Assembly: GCF_010868145.1 (NCBI RefSeq)
Contig: NZ_JAAGUY010000026.1
Location: 17,464 to 81,463, forward strand
DNA: 64,000 bases
Direction: 5' to 3'
Source of the DNA: Nocardia cyriacigeorgica
GTDB lineage: Bacteria > Actinomycetota > Actinomycetes > Mycobacteriales > Mycobacteriaceae
The stretch's first letter is position 1, and each line of letters begins with the position of its first letter. The position numbers and the translations under genes were made by a program. This document shows, piece after piece, positions 50,264-58,605 of the stretch. The notes under the pieces were generated by a model, which was given only the letters and a program-made list of their open reading frames with translations, was not told where the DNA came from and did not search any database.

Positions 50264-51421
50264 TCAGCGCACGGTGGTGATCTCGGGTTCGGTCGGTTTC
50301 TTGTCGAGAAGGGTGTCCTTGCGATCGCGCAGGAACTTGTCGAACATGGCGGCAACGTAGTTGCGGGTCAGGATGGAAGCACGGTCGGCGGCGATGGGGC
50401 CGATGTAGGTCTTGGCTGCGTCGCGGGCGAGACCTGGCACGATGAGGGGGAAGTCGGTGTAGTCGTAGTGCGCCGAATCCCGCATGGTCAGCTGGCGTTT
50501 CCAGCCGGTGGAGTTGCGCCAGAACTCGTCCAGCGAAGGATGGGCGTCGCCGACCTCTTCGGCTTGCTCGCTCGTCATCACCAGGACGGGCCGGTCGACG
50601 CCTTCGGTGACGGACTTTCCGAACGCCGCATCGACGCCGATCTGCCCGTCGAGATTCACGGCCGCGTCGAGGCGGCGGTCCAGGTGCATCGACTCGACCG
50701 CGACGTAGCCACCGGACGAATGGCCGACCATGCCGATGCGGTCCATGTCGAGGGCTTTGTCGAGTCCGGCGGGCAGCTTCCGCTGTTCGGCGTCGGGATT
50801 CGTGCCGCGCGCCAACCGCTCCAGCGAGTCGAGCACGAAGCGGACGTCGGGCAGCCGGGCGTCGACGTACTTCTGCCGAATCACGGTGTCGAATGACCCG
50901 GCGGGCTCCCATGCGGCGGTGCGGCCGCCGGGAAACTCCACGACCGGCGCCTCGTAGGTGTGATCCATGGTCACCACCACATACCCGCGGCTGGCCAGAT
51001 CTTCGGCCAATCCGGTGCCGAGCAAACGCGTGACACCGGCACCTGGGCTGTACAGGATCACCGGATGAACACCCTCGGCGACGGGTGCCCCGGTGTACGA
51101 ATTGGTGTGCAGGCCCGGTAGCTCGACACCGAACTGCTGCTCGAGCGACGGAATCAGCTCCGTCGAGATGTAATGCGCCCGCGGATGACCGTCGACCTGC
51201 GCTGCCGGATAGAACACCGACACCATCAGCTCGCGCGGGCGGTCCGGCTCGAACGGGTCCGGGCGTTTGTCGTCGACCAGATGCAGAACTGTAGTGCCGA
51301 CAGGGGATTCACCACCGGGTCGCGGGAGTACGGTCACTCCGGGTGGTTCCGCGGCGGTAACAGCTGTGTTCGCTGCCAGTACTGCGACTGCGGACATGAC
51401 GACGACGGCGATCCGACGCAA
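50264..51421 (-). CDS. Secreted alpha/beta hydrolase, PAF-acetylhydrolase-like
   Basis: 385 aa. A signal peptide (RRIAVVVMSAVAVLAANTAV, cleavage near TAA|EPP) precedes an alpha/beta-hydrolase domain related to platelet-activating-factor acetylhydrolases and dienelactone hydrolases: HPVILYSPGAGVTRLLGTGL (oxyanion region), nucleophile motif VGHSSGGYVAVE, and late RDSAHYDYTDFP (His). TTG at 51421 is five bases from GGGGGAG; neighbouring TTG or GTG codons upstream are alternatives. It probably hydrolyses short acyl esters or lipids outside the membrane. It stands alone between two terminator or promoter regions. Confidence 0.85.
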   Translation of the reverse strand: MRRIAVVVMSAVAVLAANTAVTAAEPPGVTVLPRPGGESPVGTTVLHLVDDKRPDPFEPDRPRELMVSVFYPAAQVDGHPRAHYISTELIPSLEQQFGVELPGLHTNSYTGAPVAEGVHPVILYSPGAGVTRLLGTGLAEDLASRGYVVVTMDHTYEAPVVEFPGGRTAAWEPAGSFDTVIRQKYVDARLPDVRFVLDSLERLARGTNPDAEQRKLPAGLDKALDMDRIGMVGHSSGGYVAVESMHLDRRLDAAVNLDGQIGVDAAFGKSVTEGVDRPVLVMTSEQAEEVGDAHPSLDEFWRNSTGWKRQLTMRDSAHYDYTDFPLIVPGLARDAAKTYIGPIAADRASILTRNYVAAMFDKFLRDRKDTLLDKKPTEPEITTVR

Positions 51422-51610
51422 CAACACTCCCCCTGGGTTCGATCGGCGACCGACACCGACCGCCGGATTGGACAGTAGCAGCAAAGGTGTTGCCGCACAG
51501 AGCATCAGGAGGGACACGGCCGCTGCTGATCCACGCGATCGGGGTCCGCCGCAACACCGCGAGCATGCGCAGGTGCGAATCCGGTACACGACAGCAGCCG
51601 ATGTCGCAGC

Positions 51611-52255
51611 TCAGCGCACCGCGTAGGAGCCGAGCGATGGTTCGAGCGCATCGAATGCGGTAGCGATGTCACCGGTGAGCGCTGCGGCGATCTCGTCGTT
51701 GGATTGTCCATCAAGGGTGCGGCGCATGGTTTCGTCGAACAGCACCCGGTGCACTCCACCGAACTGCGCGGCGGCGATCCGCGGCGTGATGTCGTCCGGT
51801 GGGGCGCCGGTTTCCTCGGCGAGGGTGCGGGCCAGCGCGGCCTCGCGCTCCTCGTGGAACTCTCGCAGGCGCGCGACCAGGGCGGGACTGGCGGTGATCA
51901 TCTCGGCGAAGACCGGTCCAGAGAACCCGACGACCGGGTCTTGTTCGGCGGCCGCCGCCAGATACGTGCGCCGCAATGCGGCCAGCGCGGATTCACGAGG
52001 CTCACGTTCACGGACGGTGCGGGCCAGCTGGTCGACGAATACCTCCCCCAGGTCCAGTGCCAGGTCCTCCTTGCGGGGGAAGTAGTTCGTCACAGTCATC
52101 TTGGCGACCTGCGCGGCCGCGGCGACGTCGGCGATCGTCACCTTGTCGAACCCGCGCTCGAGGAAGAGCAGGGTGGCCTGATGGGAGATGTTTTCCCTGG
52201 TCTGCTGCTTTTTCTTGGCGCGGAGCCCCTGCGGCTCTGCCGTCTCGTTCGTCAT
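51611..52255 (-). CDS. TetR/AcrR-family regulator, divergent from the sigma-factor unit
   Basis: 214 aa. N-terminal TetR HTH (about 14-62): NISHQATLLFLERGFDKVTI, AAAAQVAKMTVTNYFPRKED. The C-terminal part resembles the MftR/TetR_C group. ATG at 52255 is preferred; the longer start at 52267 adds four residues. It is divergent from a small gene and a group-2 sigma factor, and the 114-bp gap holds three tandem AT-rich repeats covering a consensus promoter. By analogy it represses that unit and itself. The ligand is unknown. Confidence 0.9.
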   Translation of the reverse strand: MTNETAEPQGLRAKKKQQTRENISHQATLLFLERGFDKVTIADVAAAAQVAKMTVTNYFPRKEDLALDLGEVFVDQLARTVREREPRESALAALRRTYLAAAAEQDPVVGFSGPVFAEMITASPALVARLREFHEEREAALARTLAEETGAPPDDITPRIAAAQFGGVHRVLFDETMRRTLDGQSNDEIAAALTGDIATAFDALEPSLGSYAVR

Positions 52256-52278
52256 GCGAACCCACACTACCTGATCTC

Positions 52279-52327
52279 GTCATAAATTTATGCTTGACAT
52301 ATTTTTATGCCTGTCATAAGTTTGTTC
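52279..52327 (+). promoter_or_regulatory. Consensus promoter covered by three operator-like repeats at a 17-bp period
   Basis: TTGACA (52294-52299), a 17-bp spacer and TAAGTT (52317-52322) make a near-consensus promoter. Three related 15-mers start at 52279, 52296 and 52313: GTCATAAATTTATGC, GACATATTTTTATGC and GTCATAAGTTTGTTC. The first contains the perfect palindrome CATAAATTTATG; the second overlaps the -35 and the third the -10. The divergent TetR is the obvious candidate to bind them. Confidence 0.75.
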
Positions 52328-52369
52328 TCGCGTCGCCACGGCGGCGCCGACAGTCGAAGGAGAACGCGC

Positions 52370-52660
52370 ATGACTCACGGCCCCGACAGCACCACCCGTC
52401 CCGCCACCATCCACCGAACCGGAGCAGTCACCTTGGCCGACAAGTCCACCCCGCGGTCCGCGTTCGACACCGCGATCCAGCGAATGCTCACCGAAAGCAC
52501 ACAGCTCCCGGCCCCCACGACCGCACCCCGCGCCGGTCGCATCGAACCCGCCGTCCCGATCACCGGGCGCCGGCGCCACACGCGTGAGCAGCGCAGCGTG
52601 CACAGGAGCCAGCGGTTCCGGGCAGTTCCGCAGCGCCCATTGCGCATCCCGGGCCGGTAA
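52370..52660 (+). CDS. Small basic hypothetical protein ahead of the sigma factor
   Basis: 96 aa starting at ATG 52370 after GAAGGAGAACGCGC, a clear ribosome-binding site, about 40 bases behind the predicted start of transcription. The protein is Arg/Pro/Thr-rich (TREQRSVHRSQRFRAVPQRP) and has a central helical bit (SAFDTAIQRMLTESTQ). No domain is recognised. It is the first gene of the TetR-controlled unit and the sigma gene follows 119 bp later. It could modulate the sigma factor, but nothing in the sequence shows it. Confidence 0.65.
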   Translation: MTHGPDSTTRPATIHRTGAVTLADKSTPRSAFDTAIQRMLTESTQLPAPTTAPRAGRIEPAVPITGRRRHTREQRSVHRSQRFRAVPQRPLRIPGR

Positions 52661-52779
52661 TCGGACAAGGCGCCGCGATGGCCTGCGCCCTGCACATCTC
52701 CGGCCCGCCGTGTGGCGAACACGCCTGACGCGTCGCCCCGCACGCCGACCCGCGCACTCCCCGACTCGAGAGGAACCCT

Positions 52780-53742
52780 GTGACTACCCGATGCCTCCCC
52801 TCCCGCGGCACCGCTTCGCCCGCCCTCGGCACCGTCAGCGACGACCCGGTGCGCGACTACCTGCGCGGTATCGGCCGCACCCCGCTACCGACCGCGGCGC
52901 AGGAAGTCGAGCTGGCCGAGCGGATCGAGGCGGGCACCCACGCTCAACGGCAGCTCGACGAATCCAGTGACCAGCTGTCCCCCACCGACCGTCGCGCCTT
53001 GCACCGCACAGCAACCGACGGCGCGCGAGCCACATCGCAGATGATCGAAGCGAACCTGCGCCTGGTCGTTTCGATCGCCAAGCGCTACCCGACGCCGACC
53101 GGTATGTCGCTACTGGATCTGGTGCAGGAGGGCACCTTCGGCCTGATCCGCGCGATCGAGAAGTTCGATCACCGGCGCGGCCTGAAGCTGTCCACCTACG
53201 CCACCTGGTGGATCCGTCAGGCCATCGGCCGCGCCCTCGCCGACCAGGGCCGCACGATCCGCATCCCGGTCCATGTCGTCGACGTGATCAACCGGGTGAC
53301 CCGCACCCAGCGCACCCTGTCCCAGCAGCTCGGCCATGACGCGACCGCCGCCGAGATCGCCGCCGAATTGGACATGCCGGAATCCCAAGTGACGGAGGTA
53401 CTTCAGCACGCTAGGGACCCGATCTCCCTGCACACCCCGATCGGGGATGAGGCCACCGAATTCGGCGCCCTCATCCCCGACACGGCGCCCGGCCCCGACG
53501 ACCTCGCCACCGCCGCCACCATCGGCGTCCAACTGCGCGCGATGCTCGGTGCCCTGTCCGACCGCGAGGCCGAGGTCCTCACCCTCCGCTACGGCCTCGA
53601 CCACAGCGAACCCCGTTCGCTCGCCGAAATCGGCACCGTCCTGGGAGTTTCCCGTGAGCGCGCCCGCCAGATCGAGGCGAAGGGGCTCTCGAAGCTCCGC
53701 ACGCCGGGGCGGTCGAAGACGCTGGCCGGGATGCTCGGATAG
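52780..53742 (+). CDS. Group-2 sigma-70 factor (SigB-like)
   Basis: 320 aa with all parts of a non-essential primary-like sigma factor: region 1.2 (DPVRDYLRGIGRTPLPTAAQ), regions 2.1-2.4 (MIEANLRLVVSIAKRYPTPT, LVQEGTFGLIRAIEKFDHRR and TYATWWIRQAIGRALADQGR), region 3, and region 4 (GLDHSEPRSLAEIGTVLGVS, then RERARQIEAKGLSKLR). The GTG start at 52780 follows GAGAGGAA. The DNA-recognition residues look like those of primary sigma factors, so it should read promoters similar to the housekeeping ones. It is downstream of the small 52370 gene, under probable TetR control, which is an uncommon way to regulate a sigma-B type protein. Confidence 0.94.
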   Translation: MTTRCLPSRGTASPALGTVSDDPVRDYLRGIGRTPLPTAAQEVELAERIEAGTHAQRQLDESSDQLSPTDRRALHRTATDGARATSQMIEANLRLVVSIAKRYPTPTGMSLLDLVQEGTFGLIRAIEKFDHRRGLKLSTYATWWIRQAIGRALADQGRTIRIPVHVVDVINRVTRTQRTLSQQLGHDATAAEIAAELDMPESQVTEVLQHARDPISLHTPIGDEATEFGALIPDTAPGPDDLATAATIGVQLRAMLGALSDREAEVLTLRYGLDHSEPRSLAEIGTVLGVSRERARQIEAKGLSKLRTPGRSKTLAGMLG

Positions 53743-53754
53743 GCCGAACACCGA

Positions 53755-53786
53755 CCCCGCGACGGCGTCAACCTGTCGGCGCGGGG
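53755..53786. terminator. Hairpin between sigma-factor and SARP genes
   Basis: CCCCGCG (53755-53761) / CGCGGGG (53780-53786) pair perfectly, with two further pairs inside, in the 87-bp gap between convergent stops. Confidence 0.6.
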
Positions 53787-53829
53787 CGACCGCTAGTGTG
53801 CTGGGTGCAGGAACACGGCGTCGGCCGAC

Positions 53830-56800
53830 TTACGGTTCCTTGGCGAATTCCGCCGCGAACCGCATCTCACCCAGCATCGAGCGAACCCGTTCCGCAACGC
53901 GTTCGACGTCGCCGAGCTCGGCCGGCGGCAGGGTGGCTCCGATGGCGGCGCGGGTGCGGGCGGCGCTGCCGAGGAGGCGGGCAGCGAGCACGGGAGCCCC
54001 GGCGAGGGAATGGGCGCCGGCCAGCCCTTCATTGGCCAGTGCGATCGCTCGTGGGTCGCCGGTGCGCTCGGCTGCGGCCATGCCCTGTCGGTGCAGTTCG
54101 AGAGCGCCCTCGACGTCGCCGCATTGCTCGGCGGCGAATCCCAGCTCAGCGAGGATGAGCGCGGCGCCGTTCGCGGCGTCGAAACCGAGGTTCCAGTCCA
54201 GCCACCGCCGCAGCAGCGTTTGCGCTGTCTCGAACTTGCCTTGACGGCGAGCGCTCATCGCCAGGCCCACCTCGGCGATCTCCATAGCGGGGCGGTCGGC
54301 ATGGGCGACGGCCAGTTGCCGTGCGCGGTCGTGCAGTTCGTCGGCCAGCGGGTAATCGTGGCGGAGCAATGCGATCCGACCCAGTTGGGCCCAGCGGGAC
54401 GCGGCCTCGGACCACAGACCGAGGTCCTCGGCGATGCGCAATCCGTCGCGATGGCGCGCTTCGGCCTCGGGGTAATCGCCGCGGATCTCGAGCAAGGTGG
54501 CAAGTACTCCGGTGGCCTGGAGTCTGCCCCATTGTTCGCCGATCTCACCGAACAAGGCGAGGCTCTGCTCGGCGGCCGTCCAGGCCGTGTCGAGATCCCC
54601 GCGGGACAGGCGTTGGATCGCGCGGACCGTGAGCGCGGCGGCGATGCCCCAACCGTCATCCAATTCCCGAAGCTCGTCGAGGGCACGGTCGATGATCTGC
54701 ACCCCGGCCTCCATCGCGCCGAACATAGTGACGGCGTAGCCGAGGAACCATCCGACGACAGCGCGCTCGCCTGGCCCGCGAATCTCTTCGACAAGCCGAA
54801 GGAAAGCACCGTCTTCCCGGAGGGATTCGGCTCCGTCACCAGCGAGCAGCGTCATCGCGGCCCGCCAGGACGACAGCCGTGCACGCGCGGAGACGGTCCG
54901 GTGCTCGTCGTCCACCACGGCGAGCACATCGGCAATCGAACGCCGCGCTTCGCCGAGGCGTCCGCGCAGGAACCAATACCAAGTCAGTGCCAGCGCGATC
55001 CGCTGAGCCAGCAGCGCGTCGCCGGTCGTGGTCGCAGTGTCGAGGGCGCGGCGCAGGTTCGCGGACTCGGCATCGAGGCGAGACATCCAGTAGCGCTGCC
55101 GCGGGCCGCGCAGGTGCGCATACGCTCGTTCGGCGAGGTCCGCGTAATAGCCGGCATGGGCGAGGCGGAGCTGTTCGAATTCAGCCGGGACCTGGCCGGT
55201 GGATGCGCGCAGACGTTCGGCGCAGTACGCGCTGATCGACTCGAGGAGCCGGTAGCGCGGTTCGTCGTCGTCATGGACCACCACCAGCAACGAGCGATCC
55301 ACCAATCGGGCGAGCAGATCGAGAACCTCTTCGGACTTGACGCCTGCTGCGGCGCAGAGCGTTTCGGCCGCGTCGAGTGTGCAGCCGTCCGCGTGGATCG
55401 ACAGCCGCCGCAGTACCACCTGCTCGGCGGCGGTCAGCAGCTCCCAGCTCCAATCGATCATGGCGCGCAAGGTCTGCTGACGAGGCGGCGCGTCACGTCG
55501 CCCGCCGGTCAGCAAACCGAAGCGGTCGTCGAGCCGTTCGGCGAGCCGGGCCGGGCCGAGCGCCCGGACACGAGTGGACGCCAGTTCGAGAGCAAGCGGA
55601 AGACCGTCCATCCGTCGGCACACCGTGGCCACCGCGGCGGCGTTATCGGCGCCGAGGGTGAATCCCGGTGCCGCCGCGGCGGCTCTCGCCGCGAACAGCC
55701 GGACAGCCCCCGAGGCAACGATCTCGTCGAAGGTCGCCGCGGGCCCCGGCAGATCGAGGGGCGGCACCTGCCACAGCCGTTCACCTTCGATGTCGAGTGG
55801 TTCCCGGCTGGTCGCCAGAACGCGCACCGACGGAGCCCGACGAACGATCTGCCGCACCAGCAGCGCCGCTGCCCCGATCACGTGCTCGCAATTGTCGAGA
55901 ACGATCAACGTCGTGCAGTCCTGCAACGCATCTGCCAGGCGGTACTGCGCGGATCGTGACCCGCGACGGGCCGGCTGCGCGTTGTCGCGGATTCCAAGAG
56001 CTGCCGCGACGATGTCGGCAAGGCTGTCCACGGCTGCCGAAGTCACGCTCGGCAGGACGATCCCGCCCAGTTCCACCAGCCAGACACCGTGGGGATACGA
56101 CTGAGCGGATTCGCTCGCCGCCGCCACCGCGAGCCGGGTCTTGCCGACGCCGCCGGGCCCGGTCAATGTCACCAGCCGTTCCTGGTCCAGCAGCTCGAGT
56201 ACCTGACGCAGCGACGATTCCCGGCCGATCAGATCGGTCAGCGGGGCAGGCAGATTCGACGGCGGACGCGCTGAGCTGTCCGAGCCGACCGCTGGTTCGG
56301 CGGGCAAGGCGGCGGGGTCCGCGCGCAGGATCTGCTGGTGCAGTTCTGTGAGTGTCGCCCCCGGTTCGAGGCCGAGTTCGGCGTCGAGGAGGCGCCGCAC
56401 ATCGTGAAATACCGCCAACGCCTCGTCGAGGCGCCCGGCTCCGTACAGGGCCCTCATCTGAGCACCGCGCAACCGTTCTCGTAGCGGATGCCGCTCGGCC
56501 AGATCGGTCAGCTCGGCGGCGACGGGCCCGTATTCGCCCATGAGCAGTCTGGTTTCCGCGAGCTCCTCGACGACCAGCAAGCGCTGTTCGGTCAGGCGTG
56601 CCACGGCCGGCTGGGCGAAGAGTTCGTCGGCGAAATCGGCGAAAGGGTCGCCGCGCCAGTGGCCGAGCGCCTCGGTGAACCAGGCCGCGCGCTTGCGCGG
56701 GTCGCCGGTCTGTCGGGCCTGCTCGACCAGGGCAGCGAACGTTGCTTCATCGACGGATTCCGCGGGGACGTCGAGCACATATCCCATCGCGCGATATACC

Positions 56801-57045
56801 ACGGCGTTCGAACCGGCCTCGCTCAACGCACGCCGCAGCCGAGAGACCAGGGTCTGCAACGCCCCCGCGGGGCGAACCGGAGCGGATTCACCCCAGATAC
56901 CGTCGATGAGCCGGTCCGCCGAGACGACCCGTCCCCGGTCCAGCAGCAGCATCGCGAGCAGCGCACGGACTTTCTTCTCCGGCACCGCCACCACCGCACC
57001 GTCCTCGGCCCACACCGTGAGCGGACCGAGAACACCGAAACGCAT
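53830..57045 (-). CDS. AfsR/SARP-type regulator: DNA-binding, BTAD, NB-ARC and TPR domains
   Basis: 1071 aa. Order: OmpR-like winged HTH (about 1-95, LLLDRGRVVSADRLIDGIWG), bacterial transcriptional activator domain (about 100-245), an NB-ARC ATPase with Walker A GPGGVGKT at 296-303 and Walker B LIVLDNCEH, then TPR-like helical repeats to the end (around 640-1060). Such large SARPs are ATP-dependent activators of specialised metabolism. ATG at 57045 gives MRFGVLGPLTVW, the canonical SARP start. It is divergent from an SDR/deazaflavin-oxidoreductase pair, with four 11-bp direct repeats in the gap that match SARP-binding geometry. Confidence 0.93.
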   Translation of the reverse strand: MRFGVLGPLTVWAEDGAVVAVPEKKVRALLAMLLLDRGRVVSADRLIDGIWGESAPVRPAGALQTLVSRLRRALSEAGSNAVVYRAMGYVLDVPAESVDEATFAALVEQARQTGDPRKRAAWFTEALGHWRGDPFADFADELFAQPAVARLTEQRLLVVEELAETRLLMGEYGPVAAELTDLAERHPLRERLRGAQMRALYGAGRLDEALAVFHDVRRLLDAELGLEPGATLTELHQQILRADPAALPAEPAVGSDSSARPPSNLPAPLTDLIGRESSLRQVLELLDQERLVTLTGPGGVGKTRLAVAAASESAQSYPHGVWLVELGGIVLPSVTSAAVDSLADIVAAALGIRDNAQPARRGSRSAQYRLADALQDCTTLIVLDNCEHVIGAAALLVRQIVRRAPSVRVLATSREPLDIEGERLWQVPPLDLPGPAATFDEIVASGAVRLFAARAAAAAPGFTLGADNAAAVATVCRRMDGLPLALELASTRVRALGPARLAERLDDRFGLLTGGRRDAPPRQQTLRAMIDWSWELLTAAEQVVLRRLSIHADGCTLDAAETLCAAAGVKSEEVLDLLARLVDRSLLVVVHDDDEPRYRLLESISAYCAERLRASTGQVPAEFEQLRLAHAGYYADLAERAYAHLRGPRQRYWMSRLDAESANLRRALDTATTTGDALLAQRIALALTWYWFLRGRLGEARRSIADVLAVVDDEHRTVSARARLSSWRAAMTLLAGDGAESLREDGAFLRLVEEIRGPGERAVVGWFLGYAVTMFGAMEAGVQIIDRALDELRELDDGWGIAAALTVRAIQRLSRGDLDTAWTAAEQSLALFGEIGEQWGRLQATGVLATLLEIRGDYPEAEARHRDGLRIAEDLGLWSEAASRWAQLGRIALLRHDYPLADELHDRARQLAVAHADRPAMEIAEVGLAMSARRQGKFETAQTLLRRWLDWNLGFDAANGAALILAELGFAAEQCGDVEGALELHRQGMAAAERTGDPRAIALANEGLAGAHSLAGAPVLAARLLGSAARTRAAIGATLPPAELGDVERVAERVRSMLGEMRFAAEFAKEP

Positions 57046-57062
57046 CCGACCAGGGTAATGCC

Positions 57063-57106
57063 GACCGAATGCCAACCGAATGCCGGCCGACAGCGAACCG
57101 AGAGCG
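57063..57106 (+). promoter_or_regulatory. Four tandem 11-bp direct repeats, SARP-box-like
   Basis: Consecutive units GACCGAATGCC, AACCGAATGCC, GGCCGACAGCG and AACCGAGAGCG begin at 57063, 57074, 57085 and 57096. SARPs bind heptamers repeated every 11 bp on one face of the DNA, just upstream of the -10. Here the core would be ACCGAAT and variants. A separate dyad CTGTCA-GA-TGACAG (57126-57139) lies between the repeats and the SDR start. Confidence 0.7.
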
Positions 57107-57158
57107 CAGGCGCGCACAGTCGTCCCTGTCAGATGACAGAACGACCAGGGAGAACTCC

Positions 57159-57923
57159 ATGAGTAAGAACCTCGCAGGCGCCAAGGCCGTCGTCACCGGC
57201 GGAACCCACGGCATGGGTTTGGCGATCGTGAAGGCGTTGCTGACCGCGGGCGCCGAGGTCGTCGTTACCGGGCGCAACGAGAAGACCCTCGAGGACGCAC
57301 GCACCGAACTCGCCGGGCAGGCGGCGCATGTCGTGCGTTCCGATGCGGCCAGCATGGCCGACATCGCGGCGCTGGCAGAGTTCGTCGGGCATAAGCTCGG
57401 CCGGATCGACCATGTGTTCGTCAACCACGGCGTCGCCGCGTTCGCCGAACTCGCCGAGGTGACCGAAGAGGACTGGGACCGGCACTTCACGATCAACACG
57501 AAGGGCGCCTTCTTCACTGTCCAGGCCCTCGCGCCGCTGCTCGCCGACGGTGGGTCGATCGTCTTCACTACCGTCGGCAACGACGTGATCTTCCCCGGGT
57601 TGAGCGCCTACTCCGCGTCCAAGGAGGCCGTGCGCGCCTTTGCTCACGTCCTCGCCGCCGAACTGGTGCCGCGCAAGATCCGAGTCAATTCCGTCGCGCC
57701 GGGGTTCATCGAGACACCGACCATGGGTGTGCCGGGGTTGAGTGCGCGGGAACGCGCGGAATTCGTGCAGCAGGGTTATGACTCCACTCCGCTGCGCCGG
57801 ACGGGCACTGTCGAGGAGGTCGCGGCCGCGGCGCTGTTCCTGGCCGCCGACGCGACGTTCACGACCAATGTGGAACTGGCGGTGGACGGCGGATTCGCCC
57901 AGGGCCTGCCCGTTGCGCACTGA
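57159..57923 (+). CDS. Short-chain dehydrogenase/reductase
   Basis: 254-aa classical SDR: cofactor loop TGGTHGMG (13-20), VNHG in place of NNAG, and Y-SASK (GLSAYSASKEAVRAFAHVLA) as the catalytic Tyr/Lys, with a Thr/Val at the usual Ser position (VFTTVGNDVIFPG), a substitution worth noting. C-terminal VAPGFIETPTM and ELAVDGGFAQG are typical. ATG at 57159 follows AGGGAGAA. It is followed eleven bases later by a deazaflavin-type oxidoreductase gene. Probable target of the divergent SARP regulator. Confidence 0.92.
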   Translation: MSKNLAGAKAVVTGGTHGMGLAIVKALLTAGAEVVVTGRNEKTLEDARTELAGQAAHVVRSDAASMADIAALAEFVGHKLGRIDHVFVNHGVAAFAELAEVTEEDWDRHFTINTKGAFFTVQALAPLLADGGSIVFTTVGNDVIFPGLSAYSASKEAVRAFAHVLAAELVPRKIRVNSVAPGFIETPTMGVPGLSARERAEFVQQGYDSTPLRRTGTVEEVAAAALFLAADATFTTNVELAVDGGFAQGLPVAH

Positions 57924-57933
57924 GGCGTCCGCC

Positions 57934-58605
57934 ATGCCACACGACATCGATTCCGCACAAGACAGCCCTGATCTCTCGGTGGCCGAACACGTGCGCCGTT
58001 ACCTGGCGACCAACGGCTCCAGCGGCTACCTGGAGGGAGGGTCACCCAATCTGATCCTGGCCTACCGCGGCCGCACCACCGGCAAGCTGTATCGGACCGG
58101 CCTGTTCTTCGGCGAGGACAACGACCGCTATATCCTCATCGCCTCTGGCTCGTCCATCACCCACACCCACCCCCAGTGGTATCTGAACCTGCTGGCCAAT
58201 TCAGAAGTGCAGGTTCAGGTTCTCGCCGAACGCTTCATCGCCCATGCCCGCACCGCTGAAGGCGCTGAACGGCAACGACTCTGGGACCTCATGACCGCTC
58301 AGGCCCCTGTGTACCACACCTACGCGGCCCGGAGTCGGCGAACGATCCCCGTCGTCGTGCTGGAGCGGGTGCGGGGCGTCGGAACCCGTCAGCGACCCGC
58401 GTGCAGGAACTCGGCAGCCGCTCGAGCAACGGTCTCGGCAACAAGCGCGAGTGCAGGCACGTCGAGTTTCCACTGCTGCCAGTACAGCGGCACATCCACC
58501 CACTTGCGGCGGCCGAGCTCGATCAACGTGCCCGAGCGCACCAATGGCGCGGCTTGCTGCTCGGGGATCAGGCCCCAGCCGAGACCGGCGGTGACCGCAT
58601 CGTAG
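57934..58605 (+). CDS. Nitroreductase/deazaflavin-dependent oxidoreductase (Ddn family) with an abnormal C-terminal extension
   Basis: Residues 1-150 are a split beta-barrel of the F420-dependent Ddn family: ILAYRGRTTGKLYRTGLFF, ITHTHPQWYLNLLANSEVQV and the ending RRTIPVVVLERVR, where family members normally stop. Here the frame runs on for about 70 more residues (to 58605) through DNA that is antisense to the lysG-like gene; the added part (SAAARATVSATSASAGTSSF) looks like a shadow reading. So the natural stop appears lost and the two genes overlap by 217 bp tail to tail. ATG at 57934 lies eleven bases behind the SDR stop, and co-transcription is likely. Confidence 0.8.
   Translation: MPHDIDSAQDSPDLSVAEHVRRYLATNGSSGYLEGGSPNLILAYRGRTTGKLYRTGLFFGEDNDRYILIASGSSITHTHPQWYLNLLANSEVQVQVLAERFIAHARTAEGAERQRLWDLMTAQAPVYHTYAARSRRTIPVVVLERVRGVGTRQRPACRNSAAARATVSATSASAGTSSFHCCQYSGTSTHLRRPSSINVPERTNGAACCSGIRPQPRPAVTAS

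Noticed and set aside
49824..50912. N-terminal extension of the DHA2 exporter frame to 1041 aa
   Set aside because: The added 363 residues are Arg-rich shadow of the hydrolase strand and would overlap the microprotein and its terminator; the MFS motifs start right after ATG 49823.
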